Notes: generated by a model not told the origin, from the letters alone. Shown: positions 32,976 to 41,640, numbered from the stretch's first letter. The stretch is DNA of 44,487 nucleotides from Planctomycetota bacterium (GCA_013816485.1 JACDEI010000042.1:1-44487), one strand, 5' to 3'. Numbers and translations: made by a program.

Positions 32976-33412
32976 TTGTCTAGCGACAATTAGATTGGCC
33001 GGTCGCCGACAATTAGATTGGCCGGTTCGAGTCGGTTGATGCGGGTAAAGAAAAGCGCCTGTTGGTGCAGTTTACCGTCTGGGAAAGTGCGCCGGCAGGA
33101 GCAACCAAGCGAAGCGCGGAAGGAGCAGGTCGGGACCAGTTACCGAGCGAGGAAGACGATGTCCGTGGTCTAGAAGAGCGCTTGGTTGTGGACGCTGGTG
33201 GCATGATTCCTGGGGAGAGCGCCCTGGTGGCAGCTGCACGCTTGCGGTAGCTCTCGGATCCGAATTCGAGGATGGTGGCGTGGTGCACGAGTCGGTCGAT
33301 GGCCGCCACGGTCATGGTCTGGTCGGTGAAGATGGAATTCCAGTCCGCAAAGGGGCGATCGCAGGTGATGATGAGGCTGCGGTGTTCGTAGCGTTCGGCG
33401 ATGAGCGGCGCA
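32976..33412. mobile_element. IS21-family remnant
   Basis: An IS end with two exact 20-bp direct repeats, CGACAATTAGATTGGCCGGT (32984-33003 and 33007-33026, period 23), is followed by the 3' part of an istB gene on the minus strand. Multiple end repeats and istB next to the end are IS21 hallmarks. The istA gene, most of istB and the other end are missing. The break lies near 33405-33412, just 27-30 nt from the DUF1552 stop codon. Confidence 0.85.
33013..33411 (-). pseudogene. istB: Truncated istB (IS21 helper ATPase), C-terminal fragment
   Basis: Reading the minus strand from about 33411 gives LIAERYEHRSLIITCDRPF, ADWNSIFTDQT and MTVAAIDRLVHHATILEF followed by SESYRKRAA, the conserved C-terminal end of IstB. 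The Walker A and B regions are absent, so it is non-functional. The frame stays open to 33013 but loses resemblance after SESYRKRAA. Upstream sequence at the break (33412-33438) is unrelated. Confidence 0.85.
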
Positions 33413-33438
33413 GGTTTTTTATGGGCCGATGGTCTGCC

Positions 33439-34740
33439 CTACGAAAACAATCCCGGCAACGTCCCATCGCTGTCGGCGAAGCGCGGCGTGTCCACGCCGA
33501 CGTGTTTCAGCATGCCGAGCCACAGGTTCGCGAGTGGAGTCTGCTTGGATTGGTAGACGAGGTGTTCGCCCTGGGTGATACCGCCACCGCCGTGCCCGGC
33601 GATCAGCGTGGGCGTGTCGCGCAGGTCATGGTTGGTGCGCACGCCGCTGCCGTAGGCGATCAGGGTGTGATGGAAGACCGAACTGCCGTCAGGTTCCTTC
33701 AGGGCCTTGAGCCGGTCGATGAGGTGCGCCAGCAGTTCGGCTTGGCGACGGTCGCGCGCGATCGAGGCGCGGTAGGCCTCGCTCTGGGTGGTGCAATGGG
33801 TGGTGCTGTGGCCTACCACCTTGAATCCCAGGTCGGCGAACAGGCCTTCGACCGGCTGGCGGTAGGTGATGACTCGCGTCATGTCGGTCTGGATAGCGGC
33901 GACCATCAGGTCGTACATGACTGTGATCTCTTCCGTGGTGGTGAGTTTGCCTTCAGGGCGTTCGAGCGGGGCTTTGGGCTTGGGACGTTCGAGCCATTCC
34001 TCACTCTTCTTCAGACGCACCTCGATGTCGCGCACGGAAGCGAAATAGCCGTCGATCTTCTCGCGGTCGGTTTTCGCGATCTGGCGATGCATCGACTTGG
34101 CGTCGGTCATCACCGCGTCGAGCACGCTGCGGTCGTGATCGATGCGGTACTTGCGTTCGGCGAGCGGGACCTCGCTGGCGCCGAACAAGCGGTCGAAAAA
34201 CGCGACCGGACTGGTCTCGCCCGCGATGGCGTTGCCGCTCGCGCCCCACGAAAGCGATGAGCCCGGACCGTAACCATCGCCAGGGACTGAGTTGCAGAGT
34301 TCGATCGACGGGAAACGCGTCTCGACACCAAGGTGGCGGGCCGCGACTTGGTCGACCGACACCGTGTTCTGGAATTGTTTGCCCGGCGTCGCAGTGACGT
34401 CGGCGCTGGTCAGCCAGGTGGTGGTGGCCCAGTGGCCCTGGGATGCGCGTTTGTTGGAGAGATTGCTCAACACCGAAAAATCCTCCTGGTGCCGCGCGAG
34501 TGGCTCCAGGCATTGGCTGAGCGCGTACCCTTTGCCGGCTTGTTTCGGGAACCAGTCGTCCTTGGACACGCCCCAGGAATAGCTGAGAAAAACCAAGCGT
34601 TTCGCCGGCTTCACCCCGCCGCGCGCGGGCTCCGCCGCCGCCAGCCTGGACGGCAGGAAGGTCTCTAGCAGTGGCAGGCAGATGGTTGCGCCCAGTCCGC
34701 GCAGGACGACCCGACGGGTGAGCGGATGGAGGGTTTTCAT
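33439..34740 (-). CDS. Tat-exported DUF1552 family protein
   Basis: 433 aa. The twin-arginine signal TRRVVLRGLGATICLPLLE leads into the DUF1552 body: KRLVFLSYSWGVSKDDWFP, FSVLSNLSNKRASQGHW, SVDQVAARHLG, FPSIELCN, SLSWGASGNAIAGE and near the end HTLIAYGSGVRTNHDLRDTPTLIAGHGGG. The GSGVR..H..HD-like pattern resembles the related DUF1501/sulfatase-like fold, but no activity is established. The family pairs with Planctomycete cytochrome genes, exactly as here (19 nt downstream of one). An IS21 fragment touches its 3' end but leaves the frame intact. Confidence 0.93.
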   Translation of the reverse strand: MKTLHPLTRRVVLRGLGATICLPLLETFLPSRLAAAEPARGGVKPAKRLVFLSYSWGVSKDDWFPKQAGKGYALSQCLEPLARHQEDFSVLSNLSNKRASQGHWATTTWLTSADVTATPGKQFQNTVSVDQVAARHLGVETRFPSIELCNSVPGDGYGPGSSLSWGASGNAIAGETSPVAFFDRLFGASEVPLAERKYRIDHDRSVLDAVMTDAKSMHRQIAKTDREKIDGYFASVRDIEVRLKKSEEWLERPKPKAPLERPEGKLTTTEEITVMYDLMVAAIQTDMTRVITYRQPVEGLFADLGFKVVGHSTTHCTTQSEAYRASIARDRRQAELLAHLIDRLKALKEPDGSSVFHHTLIAYGSGVRTNHDLRDTPTLIAGHGGGGITQGEHLVYQSKQTPLANLWLGMLKHVGVDTPRFADSDGTLPGLFS

Positions 34741-34759
34741 GGCTGCTTCTTCGTTTCGT

Positions 34760-37297
34760 TCATTTCGTCAGGAAGGCTTTGCTCTGGACGATGTGGCGCA
34801 CGAGCGCGCCAAGGCCATAGCCGTCTTTGATGGTGGCAGCGACCAACTGCTCGACGGTGTCCTGGTCGGTGAAACCGACCGTGCGACCGAGCGCATACGT
34901 CATCAGGTTGCGCGTCAGCACGCGTACCAAGTGATCGCGATCCTCCATCAGGCGTTGGCGCAGATGCACGTAATCGGTGAAGGAGCGCTTGCCATCCGGC
35001 ATCACGCCGGCGGTGACGATCGCGAACACCTGCGCGCCGTCTTCCGAGCGCACCTGATCGCGCACCAGGCCGACCGGATCGAATCGTTCCAGGGCGAAGC
35101 CCAGTGGATCGATGCGGCGATGACAGGATTGGCACTGCGCCTTGATCATGTGCTGGTCGAGCGTGTCGCGGATCGAGCGCGTGCCGATCTGTTTCTCGTC
35201 CAGCATCGGTACGTTCGCCGGTGCCGGAGGCGGCGCACGATCCAACAGCTTGCGCAACACGAACACCCCGCGTTCGACCGGTGACGTACGTTCGCCGGTG
35301 CCGGTGAGCGTCAGGATGGCGGACTGCCCGAGGAGGCCACCACGCACCGAGCCGGCGGGCAGCGTCACCTTGCGGAAGGCATCGCCGGTGACGCCCGGCA
35401 AGCCGTAGAAGCGTGCGGCGATGCTGTCGACGGTGACGAAATCCGACTTGATCAGTGCATGGATCGGCAGGTTGTCGCGCAGCAGCGTATGGAAGAACGC
35501 GATGGTCTCACGCCGGGTGCTGCGCTGCGTGGCGTCATCGTACCCGTCCACATGCGTGGCCGCCGGATCGACCGCGGCCAAGCGCTGCAGTTCGAGCCAG
35601 CTTGTGAGGAAGGTTTCGACGAACACCTCAGAGCGCGGCGAGGCGATCAGGCGCGACAGTTGCGCCGTCAGCACCGCGGGCTGGCGCAGGGTGCCCGAGT
35701 CGACGACACGCCACAGCTCGTCATCCGGCGGCGCGCTCCACAGGAAGTACGACAGGCGGATCGCGATCTCGCGGTCGCTGAGCGGTCGCGCGGCCTGCCC
35801 CTCTGGACGTGGCTCGTACAGGTAGAGAAAACGCGGCGAGGCGAGCACGACGGCCAAAGTTTCCTTCAGTGCGTCGGGGAACGACGCGCCGTGCGCGCGT
35901 CCGGCGGTAAAAATCTGCATCAGCCGATCGACATACGCCGGTTCCGGCTGCTGACGGCGAAACGCGTGGAAGGCGAATTGCTCGACCACGCCGCGCGCAT
36001 CGGCGTCGCCGAGTTTGCCTGGGTCGCGACCAGCAAACAGTTCGCTAGCCGCCAGCGGTGTCGCCGGCTGCGGCAGTGGTCCTTCGACCTCGACTGCATC
36101 GATCCACAGGTTCACGCGCTGGTCTTCCAGCAGATGCCGCACCCACGGAAACGTGAAGAAGTAGCCGTGGGCCTTCTCGAACGCCGCGAGGTTGTGCTGC
36201 TTGCCATTGCGACGCTCGAACGCCAGACGGTTTGAGCGGATGCCGCCGTCCATCTCGACGGTGAACTCGATCACCTGCGGCGCGGCAACCGTGCCGGTGA
36301 CCTGGTAATAATCGACCGCATCCGGCACCGCGCTGCGGAAATTGCCGCGCACGACCCGCAGGAAGAGGTCGTCCTGCGGCTTGGCGTGATCCGCGCCGCA
36401 ACGCACCCGCACGCGGTAGAATCCCGGCGTTGGATTGTTGACGTTGTAATCGACCCACGGCTTGATCCCGCGGAACGGAATGATCGCCCCGGTCTGCGCC
36501 GCCGGCAGCGCGCGGTATTCGTCCACCAGTTTGCGCTCGGCCTGCGCGATCGTGAGTCTGAGCGCGCTGGCCTTTTTCTTGTCCGGCCCCGGCGTGTTGT
36601 CGGCGATGGACTTGTCCAGCGCCTTCTCCTCCTTGGTGAAAGCGGGATCCGTGGTTCCGAACTCGGTCTTCTTGGTCTGCGAGCCACCGGACTTCTTCTT
36701 GTCGGTGACGATCACTCGGCCAAGCACCCGCTTGCCCAGTTCCAGGTAACGCTCCAGGTGCAGCGACGAGAACTCCTGCGCCTGGCCGAGCGTGTCAAAA
36801 CCGTCGATCTTCTCGTCCTCCGGCAGAAACCCGCCGTCGACCGTCACGCCAAACAGGTCACGGATGGTCTGCTGGTACTCCCGGCGGTTGAGGCGCCGCA
36901 CCACGATGGCACCGCCGCTGTCCACCAGGCGTCGCCGCGCGACCGTCAGATTGGCGGTGAGGGTTTCCAGCACATCGGCCAGTTCCTGCTTGGTCGGCTG
37001 CTTTTCCTCGGGTGGTGGCATCTCGCTCAGGTTGAGCGTGTCCAACACGTCCTGCCAGCTCTGCGCCACCGCCGTGTCGGCGATGGTGCGCGGCATGCTG
37101 TCGAAGCGCTGCGAGCCTTTCTGTTTCTCCGGCCCGTGGCAACGTACGCAGTAGGTGGTCAAGAAGCGGTCCACCGCGGGAGCGATATCCGCTGCTGCGG
37201 CGTTGGGCGACGAAAACGGCACTGAAACCAGCACGGCGAGTAGCAACCACGCTGAACGGAAACGCTGAGCGAGTGGTGATGAAAAAAAGCTACTCAT
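34760..37297 (-). CDS. Planctomycete cytochrome (PSD1 type; DUF1587/1595/1592/1588/1585)
   Basis: 845 aa exported protein. A signal peptide (SAWLLLAVLVSVPFSSPNAAAA) is followed by haem site CVRCH (50-54), DUF1587 (VVRRLNRREYQQTIRDLFGV), and a carbohydrate-binding-like middle (VDYNVNNPTPGFYRVRVRCG). DUF1595 (FAFHAFRRQQPE), DUF1592 (LSDREIAIRLSYFLWSAPPDDELW) and DUF1588 (RGGLLGQSAILTLTG) come next, then a second haem-like CQSCH (DPLGFALERFDPVG) and DUF1585 (TRNLMTYALGR). Complete and ordered as in the family. ATG 37297 gives the clean signal peptide. Forms a two-gene unit with DUF1552. The c-type haems need the ResB/CcsA pair. Confidence 0.94.
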   Translation of the reverse strand: MSSFFSSPLAQRFRSAWLLLAVLVSVPFSSPNAAAADIAPAVDRFLTTYCVRCHGPEKQKGSQRFDSMPRTIADTAVAQSWQDVLDTLNLSEMPPPEEKQPTKQELADVLETLTANLTVARRRLVDSGGAIVVRRLNRREYQQTIRDLFGVTVDGGFLPEDEKIDGFDTLGQAQEFSSLHLERYLELGKRVLGRVIVTDKKKSGGSQTKKTEFGTTDPAFTKEEKALDKSIADNTPGPDKKKASALRLTIAQAERKLVDEYRALPAAQTGAIIPFRGIKPWVDYNVNNPTPGFYRVRVRCGADHAKPQDDLFLRVVRGNFRSAVPDAVDYYQVTGTVAAPQVIEFTVEMDGGIRSNRLAFERRNGKQHNLAAFEKAHGYFFTFPWVRHLLEDQRVNLWIDAVEVEGPLPQPATPLAASELFAGRDPGKLGDADARGVVEQFAFHAFRRQQPEPAYVDRLMQIFTAGRAHGASFPDALKETLAVVLASPRFLYLYEPRPEGQAARPLSDREIAIRLSYFLWSAPPDDELWRVVDSGTLRQPAVLTAQLSRLIASPRSEVFVETFLTSWLELQRLAAVDPAATHVDGYDDATQRSTRRETIAFFHTLLRDNLPIHALIKSDFVTVDSIAARFYGLPGVTGDAFRKVTLPAGSVRGGLLGQSAILTLTGTGERTSPVERGVFVLRKLLDRAPPPAPANVPMLDEKQIGTRSIRDTLDQHMIKAQCQSCHRRIDPLGFALERFDPVGLVRDQVRSEDGAQVFAIVTAGVMPDGKRSFTDYVHLRQRLMEDRDHLVRVLTRNLMTYALGRTVGFTDQDTVEQLVAATIKDGYGLGALVRHIVQSKAFLTK

Positions 37298-38208
37298 GAG
37301 ATGAAGTCCATACGCAGTGTGGCCTGATGCGATGTGGGATGTTTCTACACGCACAAGTCCGGTGCATGGTCCGCTGCAATCGGCCGCCCGAACGGCGGCG
37401 CCATTCCTGTGTGACAAGCGAACGGTGCGCGCGGAGCGTCCACCGCCAAAAGCGGCGCGTCGAACACCAAACGGCGAACCGCAAGGCCGAATTCCGACGG
37501 CGAGCGACTTCAAGAAAGCCAAAGCCACCGAGACCGCCGAGACCGCCGAGACCGCCGAGGAAAGGCCGTTTCATCATCAGCGCGTCCTGTGAAAAACCTC
37601 AATCAGCCTCTCGGTCGTAGAAACTCAGCATTTTCCCAAGGCGACCCACTACCACTACAGGGCGCATGCGGGCTCCAGGCGGCAGGAGGGCAAGAGACTG
37701 ACCACGGCAAAGCAGCATCGAGCGGGAAGGTCGAAAGGTCCGGCCTTCCGCCTCGCGACCCTGGAGAGCGGTCTCGCTGACTTGCGCTGGTCGCAGGCGC
37801 TGGGGCCTGGACACACCGGCTCTCGATAGCGCCTTGCCGTCAGTACCTGGTCATAGGATTCAAGCCGTGCGTGCATCGGGGGTGAGCGTTCCGGCACCGG
37901 GCCGGAACGTTCACGCGAACGCTTCATTGAACGCAAGCTCAAGATCAGCGAACGCGTCGAGCAGCGGCTATTTGTTGAGTCGAATGATGCTTCGTGCAAA
38001 TTGCAGTGACCGCCGAGCGAGACGTACTCGTGGAAACCATGGCCGATCCGATTCCACCAAACGACGGTGCACATCGTCGTTCCGCGTCATCCATCGCGCA
38101 GCAGGCAGATGAACTTGCGACGATCCGCGAATCACCGTCATCAAAATTCCGAGGAATACGTAGCTACTAAACATAAAGCGGATATGAATACGAATCCTGG
38201 AGTCCCAC
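37298..38208. other. Long intergenic region (about 910 nt) between divergent genes
   Basis: No supported gene. It contains a 9-bp tandem array (37530-37559) and a perfect 9-bp stem CGTTCCGGC / GCCGGAACG (37887-37909, loop ACCGG). Just after the stem a short frame reads RERFIERKLKISERVEQRLF and looks protein-like but has no start; it could be a gene relic. Near the right end a GGAG ribosome site (38199-38202) serves the next gene. Confidence 0.5.
37530..37559. repeat. 9-bp tandem array (GAGACCGCC x 3)
   Basis: Three exact GAGACCGCC units followed by GAG. On the minus strand the array ends with a TCTCGGTGGCTTTGGCTTTCT-like tail, parallel to the CTCTGTGGCTAGGTTTTCT tail of the 2943-2979 array, suggesting the two are distant members of one repeat family. 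Confidence 0.8.
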
Positions 38209-40110
38209 ATGTCGCTCACTTCTACCATCCATCCATCCCTTCCCCCACTGCGATCCAAACGCTTTGCGTTCCTCGCCTTCATCGCCACCTGCCTGCTGAC
38301 GCTGGCTGCCGCCCCCGCTTCGGCGGCGACCTGGTCGGGCCTCGGCACCGACAACATGTGGACAACCCCCGGTAACTGGGAAGCCCAAACAATACCGCTT
38401 CTGAGTGGCGACACGCTGATCTTCCCAGCGGCGGCGGAGAAGGCCGGCGGCCCGGCCAACAACACCTCGGTGAACAACATCGGCGACCTTAATCTGCTGA
38501 GCATCTCAATCGTCGGCGCGTTCACGATCAACAGCACCTACACCATGACCTGTCCCACGATCAACGCCTCGGCCACGGCTACGCTCGCGGCGCCCCTGGC
38601 CATCCCGGTGGGCCAATCGCTCACCATCAATCAGACGACGGGTATCAAGACGCTGTCCCTAACCGGGCTGATCAGCGGCTCCGGCCTCGTCACCATCGGC
38701 GGCGCGGGCATCACCGAGTTCACCGGCTCGACCGCCAACACCTACGACGGCCTGACCAGCGTCGAGACCAGCGCCCCCGGCTACCTGCGGCTCGCGCGCA
38801 GCGCCGAGTCGATCCCCGGCAACCTGACCATCATCTCCGGTGCCAAAGTGATCATCGATGCCACCACGTCGCAGATCCACTACGACTCGGTCGTCAACAT
38901 CCTCGGCACGGTCAACACCGCGGCGGTCGGCATCCTCGACATCTCGCTGGCCCGCGGCTTGGACAGCGGCGTCGATAACGAGACCATCGGTGCGCTCGAA
39001 GGCACCGGTCGGGTCGATCTCGGCACGCGGCGGCTCGGCTGCTACGTGTCGCCGGTCGTCGCCCCCGAATTCTTGGGCAGCCTGAACGGCACCGCCGCGA
39101 GCAGCTTCCGCAAGCACGGCTCGTTCACCCAGCGGCTGTCCGGCACCAACGATTTCCTGGATGGTGCCACCGTTTATGACTTCCTCGGCACCACGGTTCT
39201 CAACGGCGGGGCGCTGACCGTCCTAGGCGGCCAGTCGTCCTCGAACATCACCGCCACCGCCGGTACCCTGCTGGTCGCCAAGCTCGCCCACGTGGGCGCG
39301 ATCGCGATGTCCGGCTCAAGCAACCTCTCGGTGGGCAACGATCCGGGCAACCAGAACCAGGCCTTCAGCAAGAGCCTGAGCCTCACCAGCAGCACGCGCA
39401 TGGACGTGTTCTCTGGCGCCGGCAACTCGACGCTGACGGTGACGGGAACGGTCTCGCTCGGCAGCGCCACGCTGCTGGTGACCACGGACTCGGCCGTCAC
39501 GGCGGGAACCGACATCCTGATCATCGACAACGACGGGACCGACGCAGTCTCCGGCACCTTCGCCTCGCTGCCGCAGGGAGCCGAGTTGCTGTCGTCGGGT
39601 ACGGCGCCGACCGCGTTCACCATCAGCTACAGAGGTGGCGCCAACGACAACGACGTCGTCCTGACTGCACTCACCGCGCCGACGAGCGCCACCGCCAGTA
39701 ACCCGGTGATCAACAGCGCGGGCATCGCGAGCGGAGTCGTCGGCACCGCCTTCAGCTACCAGATCACCGCGACCAACACGCCGACCAGCTTCACGGCGAG
39801 CTACCTGCCCGCTGGCCTGTCGATGAACGCGAGTGGGCTGATCAGCGGCACGCCGACCACGGCGGGCTTCACGAACGTCGTGGTCGGCGCGACTAACGCG
39901 TCGGGCACCGGTTCGCGAACTGTCGCCACGACGATCGACAGTTCCGGCCCTGGCGTCGGCGGCGGCAACCCGGCCCCGCCCGGCCCCACGTCGACCGGCA
40001 ACAGCGGCAGCAGCAGCGGCTGCGGCAACGGCAGCGGCGGATTGGCCGTGCTCGCGCTCGCGCTCATGCTCGGGCTGAGCATCAGCGGCGGCTGGCACCG
40101 TCGGCCCTGA
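38209..40110 (+). CDS. Exported beta-helix (autotransporter-repeat-like) protein with Ig-like domain and C-terminal sorting-type tail
   Basis: 633 aa. A long signal peptide (FAFLAFIATCLLTLAAAPASA) precedes ATWSGLGTDNMWTTPGNW, typical of Verrucomicrobial and Planctomycete PATR proteins. Gly/Ser/Thr-rich beta-helix repeats run to about 490 (GLISGSGLVTIGGAG, TVSLGSATLLVTTDSAVTAG). A He_PIG-like Ig domain follows (about 500-585; ASGVVGTAFSYQITATN, LPAGLSMNASGLISGTP). The end is a Gly/Ser linker with SSGCG, a hydrophobic helix (GLAVLALALMLGLSI) and WHRRP. Such tripartite tails are processed surface-anchoring signals in T2SS-dependent systems; the exact class is unclear. GGAG 6 nt before the ATG supports the start. 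A strong terminator follows. Confidence 0.85.
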   Translation: MSLTSTIHPSLPPLRSKRFAFLAFIATCLLTLAAAPASAATWSGLGTDNMWTTPGNWEAQTIPLLSGDTLIFPAAAEKAGGPANNTSVNNIGDLNLLSISIVGAFTINSTYTMTCPTINASATATLAAPLAIPVGQSLTINQTTGIKTLSLTGLISGSGLVTIGGAGITEFTGSTANTYDGLTSVETSAPGYLRLARSAESIPGNLTIISGAKVIIDATTSQIHYDSVVNILGTVNTAAVGILDISLARGLDSGVDNETIGALEGTGRVDLGTRRLGCYVSPVVAPEFLGSLNGTAASSFRKHGSFTQRLSGTNDFLDGATVYDFLGTTVLNGGALTVLGGQSSSNITATAGTLLVAKLAHVGAIAMSGSSNLSVGNDPGNQNQAFSKSLSLTSSTRMDVFSGAGNSTLTVTGTVSLGSATLLVTTDSAVTAGTDILIIDNDGTDAVSGTFASLPQGAELLSSGTAPTAFTISYRGGANDNDVVLTALTAPTSATASNPVINSAGIASGVVGTAFSYQITATNTPTSFTASYLPAGLSMNASGLISGTPTTAGFTNVVVGATNASGTGSRTVATTIDSSGPGVGGGNPAPPGPTSTGNSGSSSGCGNGSGGLAVLALALMLGLSISGGWHRRP

Positions 40111-40158
40111 TGCCGGGATGGCGGATCGGCTAGGCCGGTCCGCTGCATCCGACGTCTC

Positions 40159-40194
40159 GCATCCCCCGGCTGCTCCCAGCCGGGGGATGCTTTT
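40159..40194 (+). terminator. Strong intrinsic terminator
   Basis: A perfect 14-bp stem, GCATCCCCCGGCTG (40159-40172) with its complement (40177-40190), has a 4-nt loop and is followed by TTTT. It ends the transcript of the beta-helix protein. Confidence 0.92.
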
Positions 40195-40195
40195 G

Positions 40196-40220
40196 GCGCA
40201 GTGCGCAGTGCGCAGTGCAG
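40196..40220. repeat. 7-bp tandem array (3 x GCGCAGT + 4)
   Basis: 25 nt, GCGCAGT three times plus GCAG, directly abutting the terminator. Same 3 x 7 + 4 size as the arrays at 12552 and 15521. Confidence 0.85.
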
Positions 40221-40677
40221 ACAGCCTTGGCTTAGCTTAGCTCGACTTTTGCCACTTTATGGTTTTGCATAATGGTCTGTTAATCAACTCGGGCAGCGCT
40301 ATCGGTTGGTGATGAGCCAAATTTCCGATGTGGTGGCTCAGGTGCTTGGTGCTCCAAACCATGGTTTCACCAGGCCGAGCCGCCCTCGCTACGAAACAGG
40401 CCATGAAATGACCTCTTTGTTTCACTCTCACGTCGCGTGGGAGGCAATGCGAGGACACGAAAAAGTCCGAGGCCGAGTCGCATTCCGGGAAGTACAGGGT
40501 GATCGCCTTCGAGCGCGATTGTGGGGCGACAACTCCGATCTCGACCAGCCGAGGCGACACTTCACCGTCCAACCTGTTTCATTGACAGCGAAAGGCCGGG
40601 GTTATGGCTTTCCCCTCACCCACGCCTGGTTGGTGCGGCGATCGCCGCGCGGTTCCCGGTTCTAGCGGCCATATCCT
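40221..40677. other. Unassigned region, lower GC than its neighbours
   Basis: Two overlapping open frames (minus 40237-40572, plus 40306-40665) show no recognised motif, ribosome site or conserved pattern. I do not call either a gene. The right part contains the GGGGTTATGGCTTT copy (40598-40611) shared with the tRNA-Val terminator. Its different composition could mark foreign DNA. Confidence 0.4.
40590..40611. other. Candidate attachment-site copy (right)
   Basis: GCGAAAGGCCGGGGTTATGG plus CTTT matches the tRNA-Val terminator region at 30974-30996 except for a one-base shift in the G/C run. It may be the far end of an element entering at tRNA-Val. A chance match to a terminator-like sequence is the alternative. 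Confidence 0.35.
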
Positions 40678-41364
40678 ATGCAGACCATCATTCTGATCCG
40701 TCACGGCTATCCCAGTTCCTGGGATGAGAAACAGAAGGCGCGCGGCACGCCGCCGCATCAGCGCCTTGATCCGGGTTTGGCCGAAATCGGACGCACGCAG
40801 GCCGCGCTCAGCGCCACGCACATTGCCGCTGCTGGCGGAGCCGAGGTGGTGATCTCGTCACCCTTCCGGCGCTGCCTGGAGACCGCGGATGCGATCGCCG
40901 CCGCCGGCAAGGCCGTGGTCACTCCCGATTGGCGCGTCGGTGAGGTGCTTTTGTCGCAAGTGCTTGGCAGTCCCTTCAGCCCGACGAGCGCGATGGATCC
41001 CGAGTGGTCGCAGCGGCGCGAGGATGCCGGCAAGCCGTCACATCCCGAATCCGACCGCACCCTGCAGGAACGTGTGGCCAAGGTGGTCATCGACCTCAAA
41101 GGTCGCAAACCGCTCGCGCAGCGGATCGTGATCGTGTCGCACGGCATCATTCTCAAGGATCTGCTCAAGGTCATGAGCGGGCGCGCGGTCACGCTCGACT
41201 GGCATCCCTGTGCCATCACCACGCTGACGCGGGCGAAGCCAGCGGATCGTGTATGGAAAATCAGTGGCCCGGTCGGTGGATACCAGCATCTCGGCGCGGA
41301 TGATCGCACGGAGCCGGTCGAGCAGGTGGTGCACAAATACCATCCGCTCGACAGTTGCTCGTGA
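40678..41364 (+). CDS. Histidine phosphatase (phosphoglycerate mutase-like) family protein
   Basis: 228 aa. LIRHG near the N-terminus carries the phospho-accepting His. SSPFRRCLETADAI provides the second Arg, GEVLLSQVLG follows, and VIVSHGIILKDLL has the second catalytic His. The layout fits the histidine phosphatase superfamily branch 1. It could be a phosphohydrolase of unknown substrate rather than a mutase. No ribosome site is evident before ATG 40678. Confidence 0.88.
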   Translation: MQTIILIRHGYPSSWDEKQKARGTPPHQRLDPGLAEIGRTQAALSATHIAAAGGAEVVISSPFRRCLETADAIAAAGKAVVTPDWRVGEVLLSQVLGSPFSPTSAMDPEWSQRREDAGKPSHPESDRTLQERVAKVVIDLKGRKPLAQRIVIVSHGIILKDLLKVMSGRAVTLDWHPCAITTLTRAKPADRVWKISGPVGGYQHLGADDRTEPVEQVVHKYHPLDSCS

Positions 41365-41480
41365 GTGTTCGTGAGCGCCAATGCGCATCAGCGAGGTCCG
41401 CGGCGGGAATTTTGAAATTATAAATTAGGGAATGAGCGAACCGGCGATTGAATGCCCACTTACCCCCAAAGGACCACACC

Positions 41481-41636
41481 ATGGCCTCGATTGCTGCCCT
41501 CACCAAGAAACTCTCTTCCACCAAGGCCAAGATCGCCGCGCTGAAGGATCAGGCCGCCGCCGTCAAAGCGACGCTCGTCGCTGCCAAGGAAGCCGCCAAG
41601 GCCAAGAAGGCCGCCGCCAAGGCCAAGAAGAAGTAA
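41481..41636 (+). CDS. Tiny Lys/Ala-rich histone H1-like protein
   Basis: 51 aa: MASIAALTKKLSSTKAKIAAL followed by alternating Ala/Lys runs ending AKAKKK. No acidic or aromatic core is present; a single basic helix is predicted. The composition matches the C-terminal tail of histone H1 and bacterial Hc1/AlgP-like nucleoid proteins, suggesting DNA or RNA binding. A strong AAAGGA lies 7 nt before ATG 41481, an AT-rich promoter-like block sits at about 41408-41432, and a strong terminator follows: a small, highly expressed monocistronic gene. Confidence 0.82.
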   Translation: MASIAALTKKLSSTKAKIAALKDQAAAVKATLVAAKEAAKAKKAAAKAKKK

Positions 41637-41640
41637 GTTC

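Noticed and set aside
32976..32989. TTGTCTAGCGACAA as a second antitoxin operator
   Set aside because: It joins without a break to the IS21-type terminal repeats, so it may simply be part of the IS end. I keep only the palindrome nearer the start as a candidate.
37655..38112. Possible genes on both strands between the cytochrome and beta-helix genes
   Set aside because: The frames overlap, are Ser/Arg-rich and have no motif. At most a short relic (RERFIERKLKISERVEQRLF) is visible.
40237..40665. Two overlapping frames on opposite strands
   Set aside because: Neither has a recognisable domain, ribosome site or clear codon bias, so I describe the region without calling a gene.
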